Positions 33,261-41,461 of a stretch of DNA of 42,357 nt are shown here, in pieces. The position numbers and the translations under genes were made by a program. Location: positions 1-42,357 of the forward strand of contig JAJKIP010000062.1 of the NCBI GenBank assembly GCA_021154405.1, read 5' to 3'. Within the stretch, counting starts at the first letter, position 1. Every line of letters starts with the position of its first letter. The notes beneath the pieces were generated by a model. It had not been told where the DNA came from. It saw only the letters and a list, made by a program, of their open reading frames with translations, and made no database searches. This DNA is from Segetibacter sp. (GTDB lineage Bacteria; Bacteroidota; Bacteroidia; Chitinophagales; Chitinophagaceae).

Positions 33261-34820
33261 ATGACTGGTCTGCTTAATAAATTCAACCCAGGTCTGGGTT
33301 CTGCGATCATATCATTTTGTATGATCCTTATTCTGCATGGTTGTGCAAAATCACAGCCTCCAAAGCAGTCTGCGAAAGTTTCAATCAGGTATGATATGAA
33401 TGCAGAGAACCAGACCATCCGTAACTTCTCAGCATCCGATGCCTGGGCCTGCCAGTTTGTAGGCAATTGGCCGGAAGCAAAGAAAAATGCTATTGCCGAC
33501 TGGCTGTTTAGTATGGACACGCTGTCTAATGGAAGTCCCAAAGGAATTGGACTTAGCATGTGGCGATATAATATCGGGGCTGGAACTGCAGCTCAGGGTG
33601 ATGGAAGTGGAATAAAAGATGAATGGCGACGGGCCGCTTCCTTTGATAATACGGATGCAAATTCTGTTAAGCTCATTGAAGGCCAGAACTGGTTTTTGCA
33701 GGCGGCCAGGAAAAGAGGAGTAAGTCAGTTCCTTGGGTTTTTTAATAGTCCGCCAGTTAATTTGACTGTGAATGGAAAGGGCTATGCAAATAACGGGCAA
33801 TGTAATATTGCTGACGATAAACTTACACCTTTTGCCCAGTATGCCATCAACGCAATCAACCGGGTTAAGACCAGTACCGGGATTAATCTGGATTTTATAA
33901 GTCCGGTAAACGAGCCCCAATGGGACTGGAGTGATGGCGGGCAGGAGGGATGTCCTTATACCAATGATCAGATCAGGGGAATAGTAAAGGCCTTAAATGC
34001 TGAATTTGAAAAGAACTCAATAACTTCCAAAATATTGTTGACAGAGGCAGGACAACTGAATTACCTGCTGGAAGCGAATGATAAACCTGAAAAGGATAAC
34101 CAGATCTCTGATTTCTTTGATCCGGTCTCTTCCAATTATTTGGGCAATCTATCCGCTGTAAGCAGGACCATTGCTTCACACAGCTATTTTACTACCTCGC
34201 CAATGAACAAGGGAATTGAATTGCGCAATAAGGTAAGGGAGCGCCTGAACCAGGTTCAACATCTTGAATTCTGGCAATCGGAATATTGTATATTAGGAGA
34301 TAATGGCGGCGAGATCAGTGGCAATAATCGTGACCTTGGAATGGATGCAGCCCTTTATGTAGCAAAAGTAGTATACCAGGATATGGTTGCCGCCAATGCG
34401 GCAGCCTGGCAATGGTGGCTGGCTATTTCTCCCTATAATTATAAAGATGGACTGGTGTATGTAGACAAAAATAATAGTGATGGCAATTATTATGATAGTA
34501 AAATGCTATGGGCGCTGGGTAATTACAGTCGGTTTATCCGCCCAGGTAGCAGGCGCATAGATATTGGTCAGGTAAATGATCCGGCACTTCTGGTGTCAGC
34601 CTATAAAAATGAAAAAAGTGATGGGGTGGTGCTTGTAGTAATTAATTCTTCGGCAGATGCAAAACCACTGGATCTTTCTGCCAATGCCCTGATAGGAGAT
34701 AAAAGTATTGTCACATTTACAACTGACAATACCAGTAATCTTGCCAAAAATAGTGTATCAGTACAAAACATTGCCATACCGGCCAGAAGTATTGTAACGC
34801 TGGTTATCGGAAAGAATTAA
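33261..34820 (+). CDS. GH30-like clan GH-A glycosidase (possible endo-beta-1,6-galactanase)
   Basis: This 519-residue enzyme has a signal or lipoprotein N-terminus (IISFCMILILHGC with lipobox LHGC). It resembles the GH30/O-glycosyl-hydrolase group: FSASDAWACQFVG, SMWRYNIGAG, FLGFFNSPPVNLTVNGKGYA, the acid/base motif FISPVNEPQWDW (Glu218), QEGCPYTNDQI, and the nucleophile in LEFWQSEYCIL (Glu341). The last 90 or so residues form the small beta-sandwich typical of GH30. Bacterial relatives include endo-beta-1,6-galactanases, but GH30 also holds glucosylceramidases, beta-1,6-glucanases and xylanases, so the substrate is inferred from the GH35 neighbour. It follows an intrinsic terminator that may reduce its expression relative to susCD. 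Confidence 0.87.
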   Translation: MTGLLNKFNPGLGSAIISFCMILILHGCAKSQPPKQSAKVSIRYDMNAENQTIRNFSASDAWACQFVGNWPEAKKNAIADWLFSMDTLSNGSPKGIGLSMWRYNIGAGTAAQGDGSGIKDEWRRAASFDNTDANSVKLIEGQNWFLQAARKRGVSQFLGFFNSPPVNLTVNGKGYANNGQCNIADDKLTPFAQYAINAINRVKTSTGINLDFISPVNEPQWDWSDGGQEGCPYTNDQIRGIVKALNAEFEKNSITSKILLTEAGQLNYLLEANDKPEKDNQISDFFDPVSSNYLGNLSAVSRTIASHSYFTTSPMNKGIELRNKVRERLNQVQHLEFWQSEYCILGDNGGEISGNNRDLGMDAALYVAKVVYQDMVAANAAAWQWWLAISPYNYKDGLVYVDKNNSDGNYYDSKMLWALGNYSRFIRPGSRRIDIGQVNDPALLVSAYKNEKSDGVVLVVINSSADAKPLDLSANALIGDKSIVTFTTDNTSNLAKNSVSVQNIAIPARSIVTLVIGKN

Positions 34821-34849
34821 TGCTTGCGCAAACCAAAATATGACCATTA

Positions 34850-37800
34850 ATGAGAGTGTTGAAATGGATCTGTTTTCTTTTTTTTGCCGGTGAGATCAGC
34901 TGGTCATGCAAATCATCCCCCCCTGAGTTTTTTACAGATATATCGGAAAGCTGCGGTATCAGCTTTGCCAATATTATTACGGAAAATGAACAGGATAATA
35001 TATTTACCTATGAGTACATGTACAATGGAGCCGGGGTGGCTGTTGGAGATGTAAATGGTGATGGCCTTCCTGATATTTTTTTTACTGCCAACCAGTTGCC
35101 TGATCAACTCTACTTAAATAAAGGAAATCTCAGTTTTCAAAATGTAACAGAATTTGCGGGTGTTGCTGGCAGGCCAGGATGGAAAACCGGTGTGTCAATG
35201 GCTGATGTGAATGCAGATGGGAGAATGGATATTTATGTCTGTTATTCTGGACATGGAGATGCACAAAGCAGGGATAACCAGCTTTTCATTAATAAAGGGA
35301 TAAAAAATGGGGTTCCCGTATTTATGGATGAAGCGGCCAGTTATGGATTGAATGCACCGGGGACCAATAGTTCACAGTCTTTGTTCTTTGATTACGACAG
35401 GGATGGTGACCTGGACATGTTCCTCCTGAATCATGCAGTAATTTTCTATTCTCCGCTTGTTAATACTTATAAATTGCGGCATAAACGGCATCCCTGGTAT
35501 AGCAATTATTTATTTAGAAATGATAATGGCCATTTTGTTGATGTTTCTGCTGAAGCAGGTATAGCGGGGGGTGGAAATAATTTCGGATTGGGAGTGGTGG
35601 CATCCGATATAAATTCTGATGGCTGGCCAGATCTGTATATGACCAATGACTACGAGGAGCAGGATTTCCTGTTGCTGAATAATCATGATGGCACATTCAG
35701 TGAAGTAACAAAACAATCACTTAAACATATTTCCCGCTATGGAATGGGATGTGATGTGGCAGATTACAATAATGATGGATTGCCAGATATAATGGTTCCC
35801 GATATGTGGCCGGAAGATAATTACCGGCAGAAGGTTTTAAGAGGCCCTGATGAATACGATAAGTACAATATACTGGTGGATAGCGGGTACATGCAGCAGA
35901 ATATGCGGAATACACTGCAATTGAACAGAGGCAATGACAGGCAGGGCATCCCGGTATTTTCAGAGATCGGACAGCTGGCGGGTGTTTCCAATACGGACTG
36001 GAGCTGGTCTTCCTTATTTGCTGATTTTGATAATGATGGTAATAAGGACCTGTATGTTACTAACGGATTCTGGCGTGATTTCTCCAATATGGATTTCCAG
36101 ACGTATCAGGCAGGTGCATTTATGGAGGCAAACGGACCCGAGGCTTCCTTATTTCATTTATTAGATAGCATACCGCGTACGAGCCTTTCCCATTATATGT
36201 TTCATAATAAAGGAGATCTCTGCTTTGACAATGTAACCAGCAGCTGGGGACTTGCGCATAAAAATGTTACTAACGGAACTGCTTATGCAGACCTGGATAA
36301 TGATGGTGACCTTGACCTGATATTGAACAATATGGGAGAGAAGGCAACCATCTACCGAAATAACAATCTTTCAAAAGGAAATTATCTGAATATTAAATTA
36401 AAAGGGTTCGAAGGTAACCTTGATGCCATTGGAGCAAAGGTCAGTATTGAAACTGCAGATGGCAAGCTACAAATGGCCGAACTGGAGCCAGTGAGAGGAT
36501 ATCTTTCCTGCATGACATCAATGCTCCATTTCGGTTTAGGCACTGATTCATTAATAAAAGAATTGACCGTTTATTGGCCCAACGGAACAGAAACAATTGT
36601 TGATACTATTGGCGTCAATCGTTTATTGACAATTGAACAGAATACAGAGGCAGTTCTAAATCCACGAAAATCCAGACCCAGGATGGTTTTTGAAGATTGT
36701 ACCAGCTCTTCAGGAATTGCATTTTATCAGCCGGAAAATAAATTTGTTGACTATTATATCGAAAGATTGCTTCCATGGCAATTATCCAGGCAGGGGCCAA
36801 AGATGGCTAAGGGAGATGTTAATGGGGATGAACTGGAGGATGTTTTTATTGGTGCTCCACAAGGCGGTCAGGCATGTTTGTATTTGCAGGGAAAGGATGG
36901 CAGATTTATGAAAGCAGCTTCACAACCCTGGAATAAAAATGCAGGTGCTGATATTATTCAATCAGTACTTTTTGATGCCGATGGGGATGGAGACAAAGAC
37001 CTTTACCTGGTAAGTGGAGGAAACGAAAACCAAGATCTTTCTCAATATCAGGATCGACTGTTTCTGAATAATGGAAAAGGTATTTTCAGTGAAGCAGGAG
37101 AAGCTCTTCCAGTCATGCATGCTTCCAAAAGCTGTGTGGCAGTAGCAGATTTCAATAAAGATGGAAAACCGGATCTGTTTGTAGGGGGAAGAGTAATTCC
37201 GGGAAAATATGGATTGGCCCCGCGATCTTTTTTATTACAGAATGAAACAGTAAATGGAAAGGTTAAGTTCACTGATGTTACAGCTACAATAGCCCCGGTT
37301 TTGCTAAGTCCGGGAATGGTAACTTCTGCTGTCTGGACTGATTTGAATAAGGATGAACGACCTGATCTGTTGCTGGTTGGAGAATGGATGCCAGTAAAGG
37401 TTATTATTAATCACCAAAACCAGTTTGAGGATGCTTCAGCATCCATGGGAATGGAGAATACGGAAGGATTATGGACAAGTTTGACAGCTGTTGACGTGGA
37501 TGATGATGGGGATATGGATTATCTATTGGGGAATCTGGCTCCAAATACCCAGTTTACAGCTTCAGCAGAACGACCCATGTCCCTATATGTAAATGATTTT
37601 ACAAAAACTGGTCGCACACAAGCTTTGCTTTTTTATTATATTCAGGGCGAAAGCTGGCCTTATCCTTCGCGCAATGAGATCGTAGATGAGTTCCCATGGC
37701 TGAAAAAGAAATTTCTCTACTACCGCGATTACGCTACAGCCCATCTCAGTAGTCTATTTACCCCTGAGCAACTGGAAGGTGTGCAGGAACTCAAAGCAAA

Positions 37801-38170
37801 ACAATTAAAAAATTGCTGGCTGGAGAATAGGAATGGTAAACTCGTTATGCATGAATTACCCGTTCCTGCCCAATTTTCACCCATTCAGAATGCTGTAATT
37901 GTGGATATGGAACATAATGGCAAAAAAGAAATGCTGGTGATAGGCAATTTCTTTCCATTCCGTGTTCAGTTGGGCAGGGAAGATTCAGGCATGGGTTTAT
38001 TGCTTCAGTGGGATAAGAAAGGAGGGAATGTAATTCAATCGGGGCTGAACCCGGGTATATTCATTTGTGGAGATACCAGGGATGCGGTACAGGTTCAAAC
38101 CGCCCAAAAGGATAATTTGATAATTATTTCAAAAAATAATGACAGTGTTCAGGTTATTAAATACAAGTAA
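34850..38170 (+). CDS. FG-GAP/VCBS and ASPIC-UnbV repeat lipoprotein (possible surface glycan-binding protein)
   Basis: This 1106-residue lipoprotein has signal VLKWICFLFFAGEISWSC with lipobox SWSC. It carries about twelve Asp-rich calcium loops of the DxNxDGxxD type, for example DVNGDGLPD, DYDRDGDLD, DFDNDGNKD, DLDNDGDLD, DADGDGDKD and DFNKDGKPD. They fall in two propeller-like blocks (about 55-500 and 640-920) separated by an ASPIC/UnbV domain at about 509-584 (YLNIKLKGFEGNLDAIGAKV to LTVYWPNGTETIV). The last 180 residues match nothing I recognise. Such proteins are frequent next to SusCD in Bacteroidota and are presumed cell-surface binding proteins, but few have been tested. It sits between the GH30-like and GH35 genes, with spacings of 29 bp and 1 bp, so it belongs to the operon. 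Confidence 0.92.
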   Translation: MRVLKWICFLFFAGEISWSCKSSPPEFFTDISESCGISFANIITENEQDNIFTYEYMYNGAGVAVGDVNGDGLPDIFFTANQLPDQLYLNKGNLSFQNVTEFAGVAGRPGWKTGVSMADVNADGRMDIYVCYSGHGDAQSRDNQLFINKGIKNGVPVFMDEAASYGLNAPGTNSSQSLFFDYDRDGDLDMFLLNHAVIFYSPLVNTYKLRHKRHPWYSNYLFRNDNGHFVDVSAEAGIAGGGNNFGLGVVASDINSDGWPDLYMTNDYEEQDFLLLNNHDGTFSEVTKQSLKHISRYGMGCDVADYNNDGLPDIMVPDMWPEDNYRQKVLRGPDEYDKYNILVDSGYMQQNMRNTLQLNRGNDRQGIPVFSEIGQLAGVSNTDWSWSSLFADFDNDGNKDLYVTNGFWRDFSNMDFQTYQAGAFMEANGPEASLFHLLDSIPRTSLSHYMFHNKGDLCFDNVTSSWGLAHKNVTNGTAYADLDNDGDLDLILNNMGEKATIYRNNNLSKGNYLNIKLKGFEGNLDAIGAKVSIETADGKLQMAELEPVRGYLSCMTSMLHFGLGTDSLIKELTVYWPNGTETIVDTIGVNRLLTIEQNTEAVLNPRKSRPRMVFEDCTSSSGIAFYQPENKFVDYYIERLLPWQLSRQGPKMAKGDVNGDELEDVFIGAPQGGQACLYLQGKDGRFMKAASQPWNKNAGADIIQSVLFDADGDGDKDLYLVSGGNENQDLSQYQDRLFLNNGKGIFSEAGEALPVMHASKSCVAVADFNKDGKPDLFVGGRVIPGKYGLAPRSFLLQNETVNGKVKFTDVTATIAPVLLSPGMVTSAVWTDLNKDERPDLLLVGEWMPVKVIINHQNQFEDASASMGMENTEGLWTSLTAVDVDDDGDMDYLLGNLAPNTQFTASAERPMSLYVNDFTKTGRTQALLFYYIQGESWPYPSRNEIVDEFPWLKKKFLYYRDYATAHLSSLFTPEQLEGVQELKAKQLKNCWLENRNGKLVMHELPVPAQFSPIQNAVIVDMEHNGKKEMLVIGNFFPFRVQLGREDSGMGLLLQWDKKGGNVIQSGLNPGIFICGDTRDAVQVQTAQKDNLIIISKNNDSVQVIKYK

Positions 38171-38171
38171 G

Positions 38172-39989
38172 ATGAAGCGTTTTTTGTGTTGCTTATTGAT
38201 TTTTTGTTTTGCAGGACCAACCATTGCCCAGAAAGCCCGATTGCACAGTTTTGATTTAGGCGATACCTGTTTTCTGCTGGATGGAAAGCCTTTTCAGATT
38301 ATTTCAGCTGAGATCCATTATCCAAGAGTTCCTCGCCAGGCATGGCGTCAGCGGATGCAGATGGCAAAAGCCATGGGCATAAATACCATTGGCACCTATG
38401 TTTTCTGGAACCTGCAGGAACCAGAAAAAGATAAATTCGATTTTACGGAGAATAATGATATCGCTGCATTTGTAAGAACTGCACGGGAGGAAGGCCTTTG
38501 GGTTATTCTTCGTCCATCACCTTATGTATGTGCTGAATGGGAGTTTGGTGGTTATCCTTACTGGCTTCAAAATCAAAAGGGACTGGTGGTCCGCAGCAAA
38601 GAATCTCAATACCTGAATGAATACAAAAAATATATTCAGCGTTTGGGAAAGGAATTATCTCCTTATTTGATCAATAATGGTGGAAATATTATTATGGTCC
38701 AGGTAGAGAATGAGTATGGATCTTATGGAAATGATAAAGAATATCTGGAGATCAATCGAAAGATGTTCGTGGATGCCGGATTGAATGGTATATTGTATAC
38801 CTGTGACCCTGCCAGGGATGTGGCTAAAGGCCAGTTGCCCGGAATGTTTGCGGCTGTGAATGGCGTTAATAATGCTGCGACACTGAAAACATTGACCCGG
38901 AAATATAATAATGGCAAAGGGCCCTTCTTTGTGGCAGAGTGGTACCCGGCCTGGTTCGATTGGTGGGGAGAGAAGCACCATACAGTTCCGCCTGCCAGGT
39001 ATGTGAGAGAACTGGATAATATGCTTGGTGCAGGAGTTTCCATTAACATGTATATGTTCCATGGTGGCACAACCCGTGGATTTATGAACGGCGCCAATTG
39101 TTATGATTCTTCCTACTATCAGCCACAGATCAGCAGTTATGATTATGATGCACCACTGGATGAAGCGGGGAATGCTACTGATAAGTTCATGCAGTTCCGT
39201 TCAGTGATCCAGAAATATGCAGGACATACCCTGCCGGATGTTCCTTCCCCCAAAAAATCGATCGTTATTCCTCCAATCACATTTTCATCCTCTACGGATA
39301 TCTTTTCAATATTGCCCAGGCCTGTGGTTTCTGCAAAGCCATTGAGTTTTGAAAAATTGAAACAGGCTTATGGATATGTATTGTATCGCACGAAGGTCAC
39401 CAATGGCAAATCTGGCATGCTTTCCATAAAGGAGCTAAGAGACTATGGAATTGTATTTATCAATGGGAAAAAGCAGGGGACACTGAACAGGATGATAAAA
39501 CAGGATAGTCTTTATGTGGAATTGGGAAATGGAGTTCACATAATTGACATACTGGTAGAGAATATGGGAAGGGTCAATTACGGTCCCAATCTTTTGAAGA
39601 ACGAAAAAGGCATAACAGAAAAAGTAACACTCAATGGAAAAGAATTGACCAATTGGCAAATGTTTTCATTACCAATGACCTCCCTGGATAAGTTGAGTTT
39701 TACAAAAAAGCCATCCAAAGATATTCCTGTGCTTCGGAAGGCTTCGTTCTCCTTGACTGAGACTGGAGATACTTATCTGGATATGCGCAGCTGGGGGAAG
39801 GGCGCTGTCTGGATAAATGGAAAAAGCCTGGGAAGATATTGGGAAATAGGTCCTCAGCAAACGATTTATGTTCCGGCAGAATGGTTAATCAAGGGAGTAA
39901 ATCAGGTAGTTGTATTTGAATTGCAGCGTACTGATGAAACAGTGCTAAAGACAGTGGAAAAGCCAGTGCTAGACCAGTTGAAAAATTAA
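38172..39989 (+). CDS. GH35 beta-galactosidase
   Basis: This 605-residue exported enzyme removes terminal beta-linked galactose. Its start is ATG 38172, one base after the previous stop; the signal peptide is MKRFLCCLLIFCFAGPTIAQ. The GH35 barrel motifs are complete: FQIISAEIHYPRVPRQAWRQ, TIGTYVFWNLQEPE, LRPSPYVCAEWEFGGYPYWL, MVQVENEYGSYG with acid/base Glu181, and FFVAEWYPAWFDWWG with nucleophile Glu256, then NMYMFHGGTTRGF. The C-terminal beta domains include GAVWINGKSLGRYWEIGPQQ, the typical galactose-binding-like sandwich. It is about the usual size for bacterial GH35. It is the last gene of the PUL and would act in the periplasm or on the surface on oligosaccharides from the GH30-like enzyme. 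Confidence 0.95.
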   Translation: MKRFLCCLLIFCFAGPTIAQKARLHSFDLGDTCFLLDGKPFQIISAEIHYPRVPRQAWRQRMQMAKAMGINTIGTYVFWNLQEPEKDKFDFTENNDIAAFVRTAREEGLWVILRPSPYVCAEWEFGGYPYWLQNQKGLVVRSKESQYLNEYKKYIQRLGKELSPYLINNGGNIIMVQVENEYGSYGNDKEYLEINRKMFVDAGLNGILYTCDPARDVAKGQLPGMFAAVNGVNNAATLKTLTRKYNNGKGPFFVAEWYPAWFDWWGEKHHTVPPARYVRELDNMLGAGVSINMYMFHGGTTRGFMNGANCYDSSYYQPQISSYDYDAPLDEAGNATDKFMQFRSVIQKYAGHTLPDVPSPKKSIVIPPITFSSSTDIFSILPRPVVSAKPLSFEKLKQAYGYVLYRTKVTNGKSGMLSIKELRDYGIVFINGKKQGTLNRMIKQDSLYVELGNGVHIIDILVENMGRVNYGPNLLKNEKGITEKVTLNGKELTNWQMFSLPMTSLDKLSFTKKPSKDIPVLRKASFSLTETGDTYLDMRSWGKGAVWINGKSLGRYWEIGPQQTIYVPAEWLIKGVNQVVVFELQRTDETVLKTVEKPVLDQLKN

Positions 39990-40043
39990 TTTCGAATGAG
40001 CGTTCTAAAATGTACTGGACCTGGTAAAGTATAAACCAGCTAA

Positions 40044-40277
40044 TTATTTGTCGAGATTTGAACCTTCCTCCCGATTGTCCGCAGGTTTTATTCCTTTTCT
40101 GGGAAATGGCAAATGCCCTGTTTCTTTTTCTCTATCTGAAACTTTTGTAGCCTCGTTGTAATTGGGGTCCTGTTCAGTTCCCTCATTGAAAGCCCCACTG
40201 CCGGCATTTTTGTCCTTTTTATCTGTAACTCCTCCATATTGTTTGTTACCAGTACTCTTATTCTTATTGTTTGCCAT
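40044..40277 (-). CDS. Small hydrophilic protein of unknown function
   Basis: From ATG 40277 this encodes 77 residues, beginning MANNKNKSTGNKQYGG; an open frame continues upstream to 40340, but that part lacks support. The protein is lysine-, asparagine- and glutamate-rich, has no hydrophobic segment and reads as intrinsically disordered (for example TDKKDKNAGSGAFNEG and GKGIKPADNREE-like stretches). Similar small basic/acidic disordered proteins in Bacteroidota are associated with stress, but I cannot assign a family. It converges on the GH35 gene, with a weak CTGGT/ACCAG hairpin between them. Coding is moderately supported by length and start context only. Confidence 0.5.
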   Translation of the reverse strand: MANNKNKSTGNKQYGGVTDKKDKNAGSGAFNEGTEQDPNYNEATKVSDREKETGHLPFPRKGIKPADNREEGSNLDK

Positions 40278-40491
40278 AATTGTGTATTTAAACCAGATAG
40301 GTAAATGATCTCCTATTAACGAAAACAAAAAAGCTGCCATTTTTACTTAAAGGAGACCAATTATTCCATGATGAGCGGTTTACAAGGCAACATTCCCTGA
40401 AGATTGTACTGTGATGAATAGCTGTAACCTGAGTTTCTTATCCGTAGTCATATTATCAGAACCGCCTGATGGTTCGATAAATTAAAATTTT

Positions 40492-40902
40492 ATGAAACAT
40501 ATCCAGAATTTCAAAACTATCGTGCTGGGAACCGTTATCAGTCTTGGATCCTTTGTATCAAATGCCACTGGGTCGCCAAAAAGTACCAGTGAGCTATCAA
40601 AAAGTACCAGTGAGCTATATTATGCCGGAATTGTAGACAATAAACCAGCTTTCCGACTGACATTGAACAATAGGGAAGAAGCATTATTCACAATTACTGT
40701 TTCGAATCGGAAGGACGGAACTCTTTATACCCAAAAAATAAAAGCAAAAAATAAGGCTTTTTTATTTCAATTGGATGTCATTGACATTACCGGTGAACCT
40801 TTGCAGGTTGAAGTTAGAAATGTAAATACTCAGCAAACTGAAACTTTTACCATTAACCTGGAAAGCAGGACAGTACTGGAAACCAGTGTGAGCAAACTAT
40901 GA
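40492..40902 (+). CDS. Small secreted protein with an internal tandem duplication
   Basis: This 136-residue exported protein has a signal peptide (KTIVLGTVISLGSFVSNATG). The mature part is a short beta-rich domain (PAFRLTLNNREEALFTITVS, KNKAFLFQLDVIDITGEPLQ, TFTINLESRTVLETSVSKL) resembling the small secreted beta-sandwich proteins found singly in Bacteroidota. Residues after the signal contain two copies of KSTSELS/KSTSELY, encoded by a perfect 21-bp tandem repeat at 40577-40618. A terminator lies 75 bp downstream, so it is monocistronic. Function unknown. Confidence 0.75.
   Translation: MKHIQNFKTIVLGTVISLGSFVSNATGSPKSTSELSKSTSELYYAGIVDNKPAFRLTLNNREEALFTITVSNRKDGTLYTQKIKAKNKAFLFQLDVIDITGEPLQVEVRNVNTQQTETFTINLESRTVLETSVSKL
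40577..40618 (+). repeat. Perfect 21-bp in-frame tandem duplication in the small secreted protein gene
   Basis: The 21 bases at 40577-40597 (starting CAAAAAGTACC, ending GAGCTAT) are repeated exactly at 40598-40618. Because 21 is a multiple of three, the frame is kept and seven residues (KSTSEL plus S or Y) are duplicated just after the signal peptide. The lack of any difference suggests a recent slippage event. Confidence 0.95.
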
Positions 40903-40977
40903 CGGAAAATAGAGCTCAATTTTTTTCGGCGGATAAAAATAAAAGATCAATGATCATGATCCGCCCATTATAGGCTG

Positions 40978-41010
40978 AAGCCGAAAGAGAATGTCTCTTC
41001 CGGCTTTTTT
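40978..41010 (+). terminator. Intrinsic terminator downstream of the small secreted protein gene
   Basis: AAGCCGAAAGAGA (40978-40990) pairs with TCTCTTCCGGCTT (40994-41006), with one mismatch, around an ATG loop. It is followed by a six-T run (41005-41010). It ends the transcript of the 40492-40902 gene and isolates the ArsR operon downstream. Confidence 0.88.
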
Positions 41011-41072
41011 AGTTCCTGCTCTACAGGACGGCCGATTTCTCAGCCGGAGAATTCCCGTGAATTCAAATAATA

Positions 41073-41104
41073 TTTGCGCAAGTGAATGCTTGCCTATATA
41101 TTTG
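41073..41104 (+). promoter_or_regulatory. Bacteroidota-type promoter of the ArsR operon
   Basis: A -33 TTTG at 41073-41076 and a -7 TATATTTG (TAnnTTTG) at 41097-41104 are spaced by 20 bp, the consensus for the Bacteroidota primary sigma factor. Transcription would start around 41110-41115, leaving a leader of only about 10-15 nt before the repressor ATG at 41125. Confidence 0.8.
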
Positions 41105-41119
41105 CAAGCAAATACTTGC
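41078..41119. promoter_or_regulatory. Two GCAAG-N6-CTTGC dyads: probable ArsR operator
   Basis: GCAAGTGAATGCTTGC (41078-41093) and GCAAGCAAATACTTGC (41104-41119) share the pattern GCAAGYRAATRCTTGC, their starts 26 bp apart, between 2.5 helical turns. The first fills the spacer of the promoter and the second covers the -7 end and the start site. This is the layout expected of an autorepressor such as the ArsR-family protein encoded right after. Confidence 0.8.
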
Positions 41120-41124
41120 ATATT

Positions 41125-41457
41125 ATGGAGACCCGAAGAGACGTATTTCAGGCCATTGCGGACCCTACCCGGCGGGAGATCATCGGCCTGCTGGCAAGCC
41201 AATCCCTAAACCTGAATGCTATTGCAGAAAAATTTAATGTGACCAGGCAGGCGGTTTCACTGCATGTAAAGATCCTGACGGAATGCGGACTTATTGTCAT
41301 TAAACAGCAGGGCAGGGAACGCCTTTGTGAGGCAAAACTGGATAAGCTAAGTGAAGTTTATGACTGGGTTGATCAATACAGAGAACTCTGGAGTGAACGA
41401 TTCAAATCACTGGATAAATACCTTGCTAAAATTCAAAAAAACAAACTAAAAAAATAA
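41125..41457 (+). CDS. ArsR/SmtB-family winged-helix repressor
   Basis: This 110-residue DNA-binding protein starts at ATG 41125; the frame is open from 41086, but the promoter and operator overlap that part. It begins METRRDVFQAIADPTRREI, the usual ArsR helix, with the HTH LNLNAIAEKFNVTRQAVSLH-VKIL (about residues 28-51) and the wing VIKQQGRERLCEA. No Cys-containing metal motif (ELCVCDL) is visible, so it is more like the ArsR proteins that pair with SRPBCC genes than a metal sensor. It probably represses itself and the downstream fusion gene, which begins 4 bp after its stop, through the two dyads upstream. Confidence 0.92.
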   Translation: METRRDVFQAIADPTRREIIGLLASQSLNLNAIAEKFNVTRQAVSLHVKILTECGLIVIKQQGRERLCEAKLDKLSEVYDWVDQYRELWSERFKSLDKYLAKIQKNKLKK

Positions 41458-41461
41458 ACTC

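Noticed and set aside
38139-38171. Upstream start for the GH35 gene overlapping the FG-GAP gene
   Set aside because: The extra 11 residues would precede a clean signal peptide that begins at ATG 38172, one base after the previous stop.
40928-40965. GGCGGAT and ATCCGCC inverted repeat just after the small secreted protein gene
   Set aside because: A seven-pair stem with a 24-base loop and no T-run; the real terminator lies a few bases further on.
41086-41124. Upstream start for the ArsR-type repressor
   Set aside because: The promoter -7 element and an operator dyad occupy this stretch, and the ArsR domain begins at ATG 41125.
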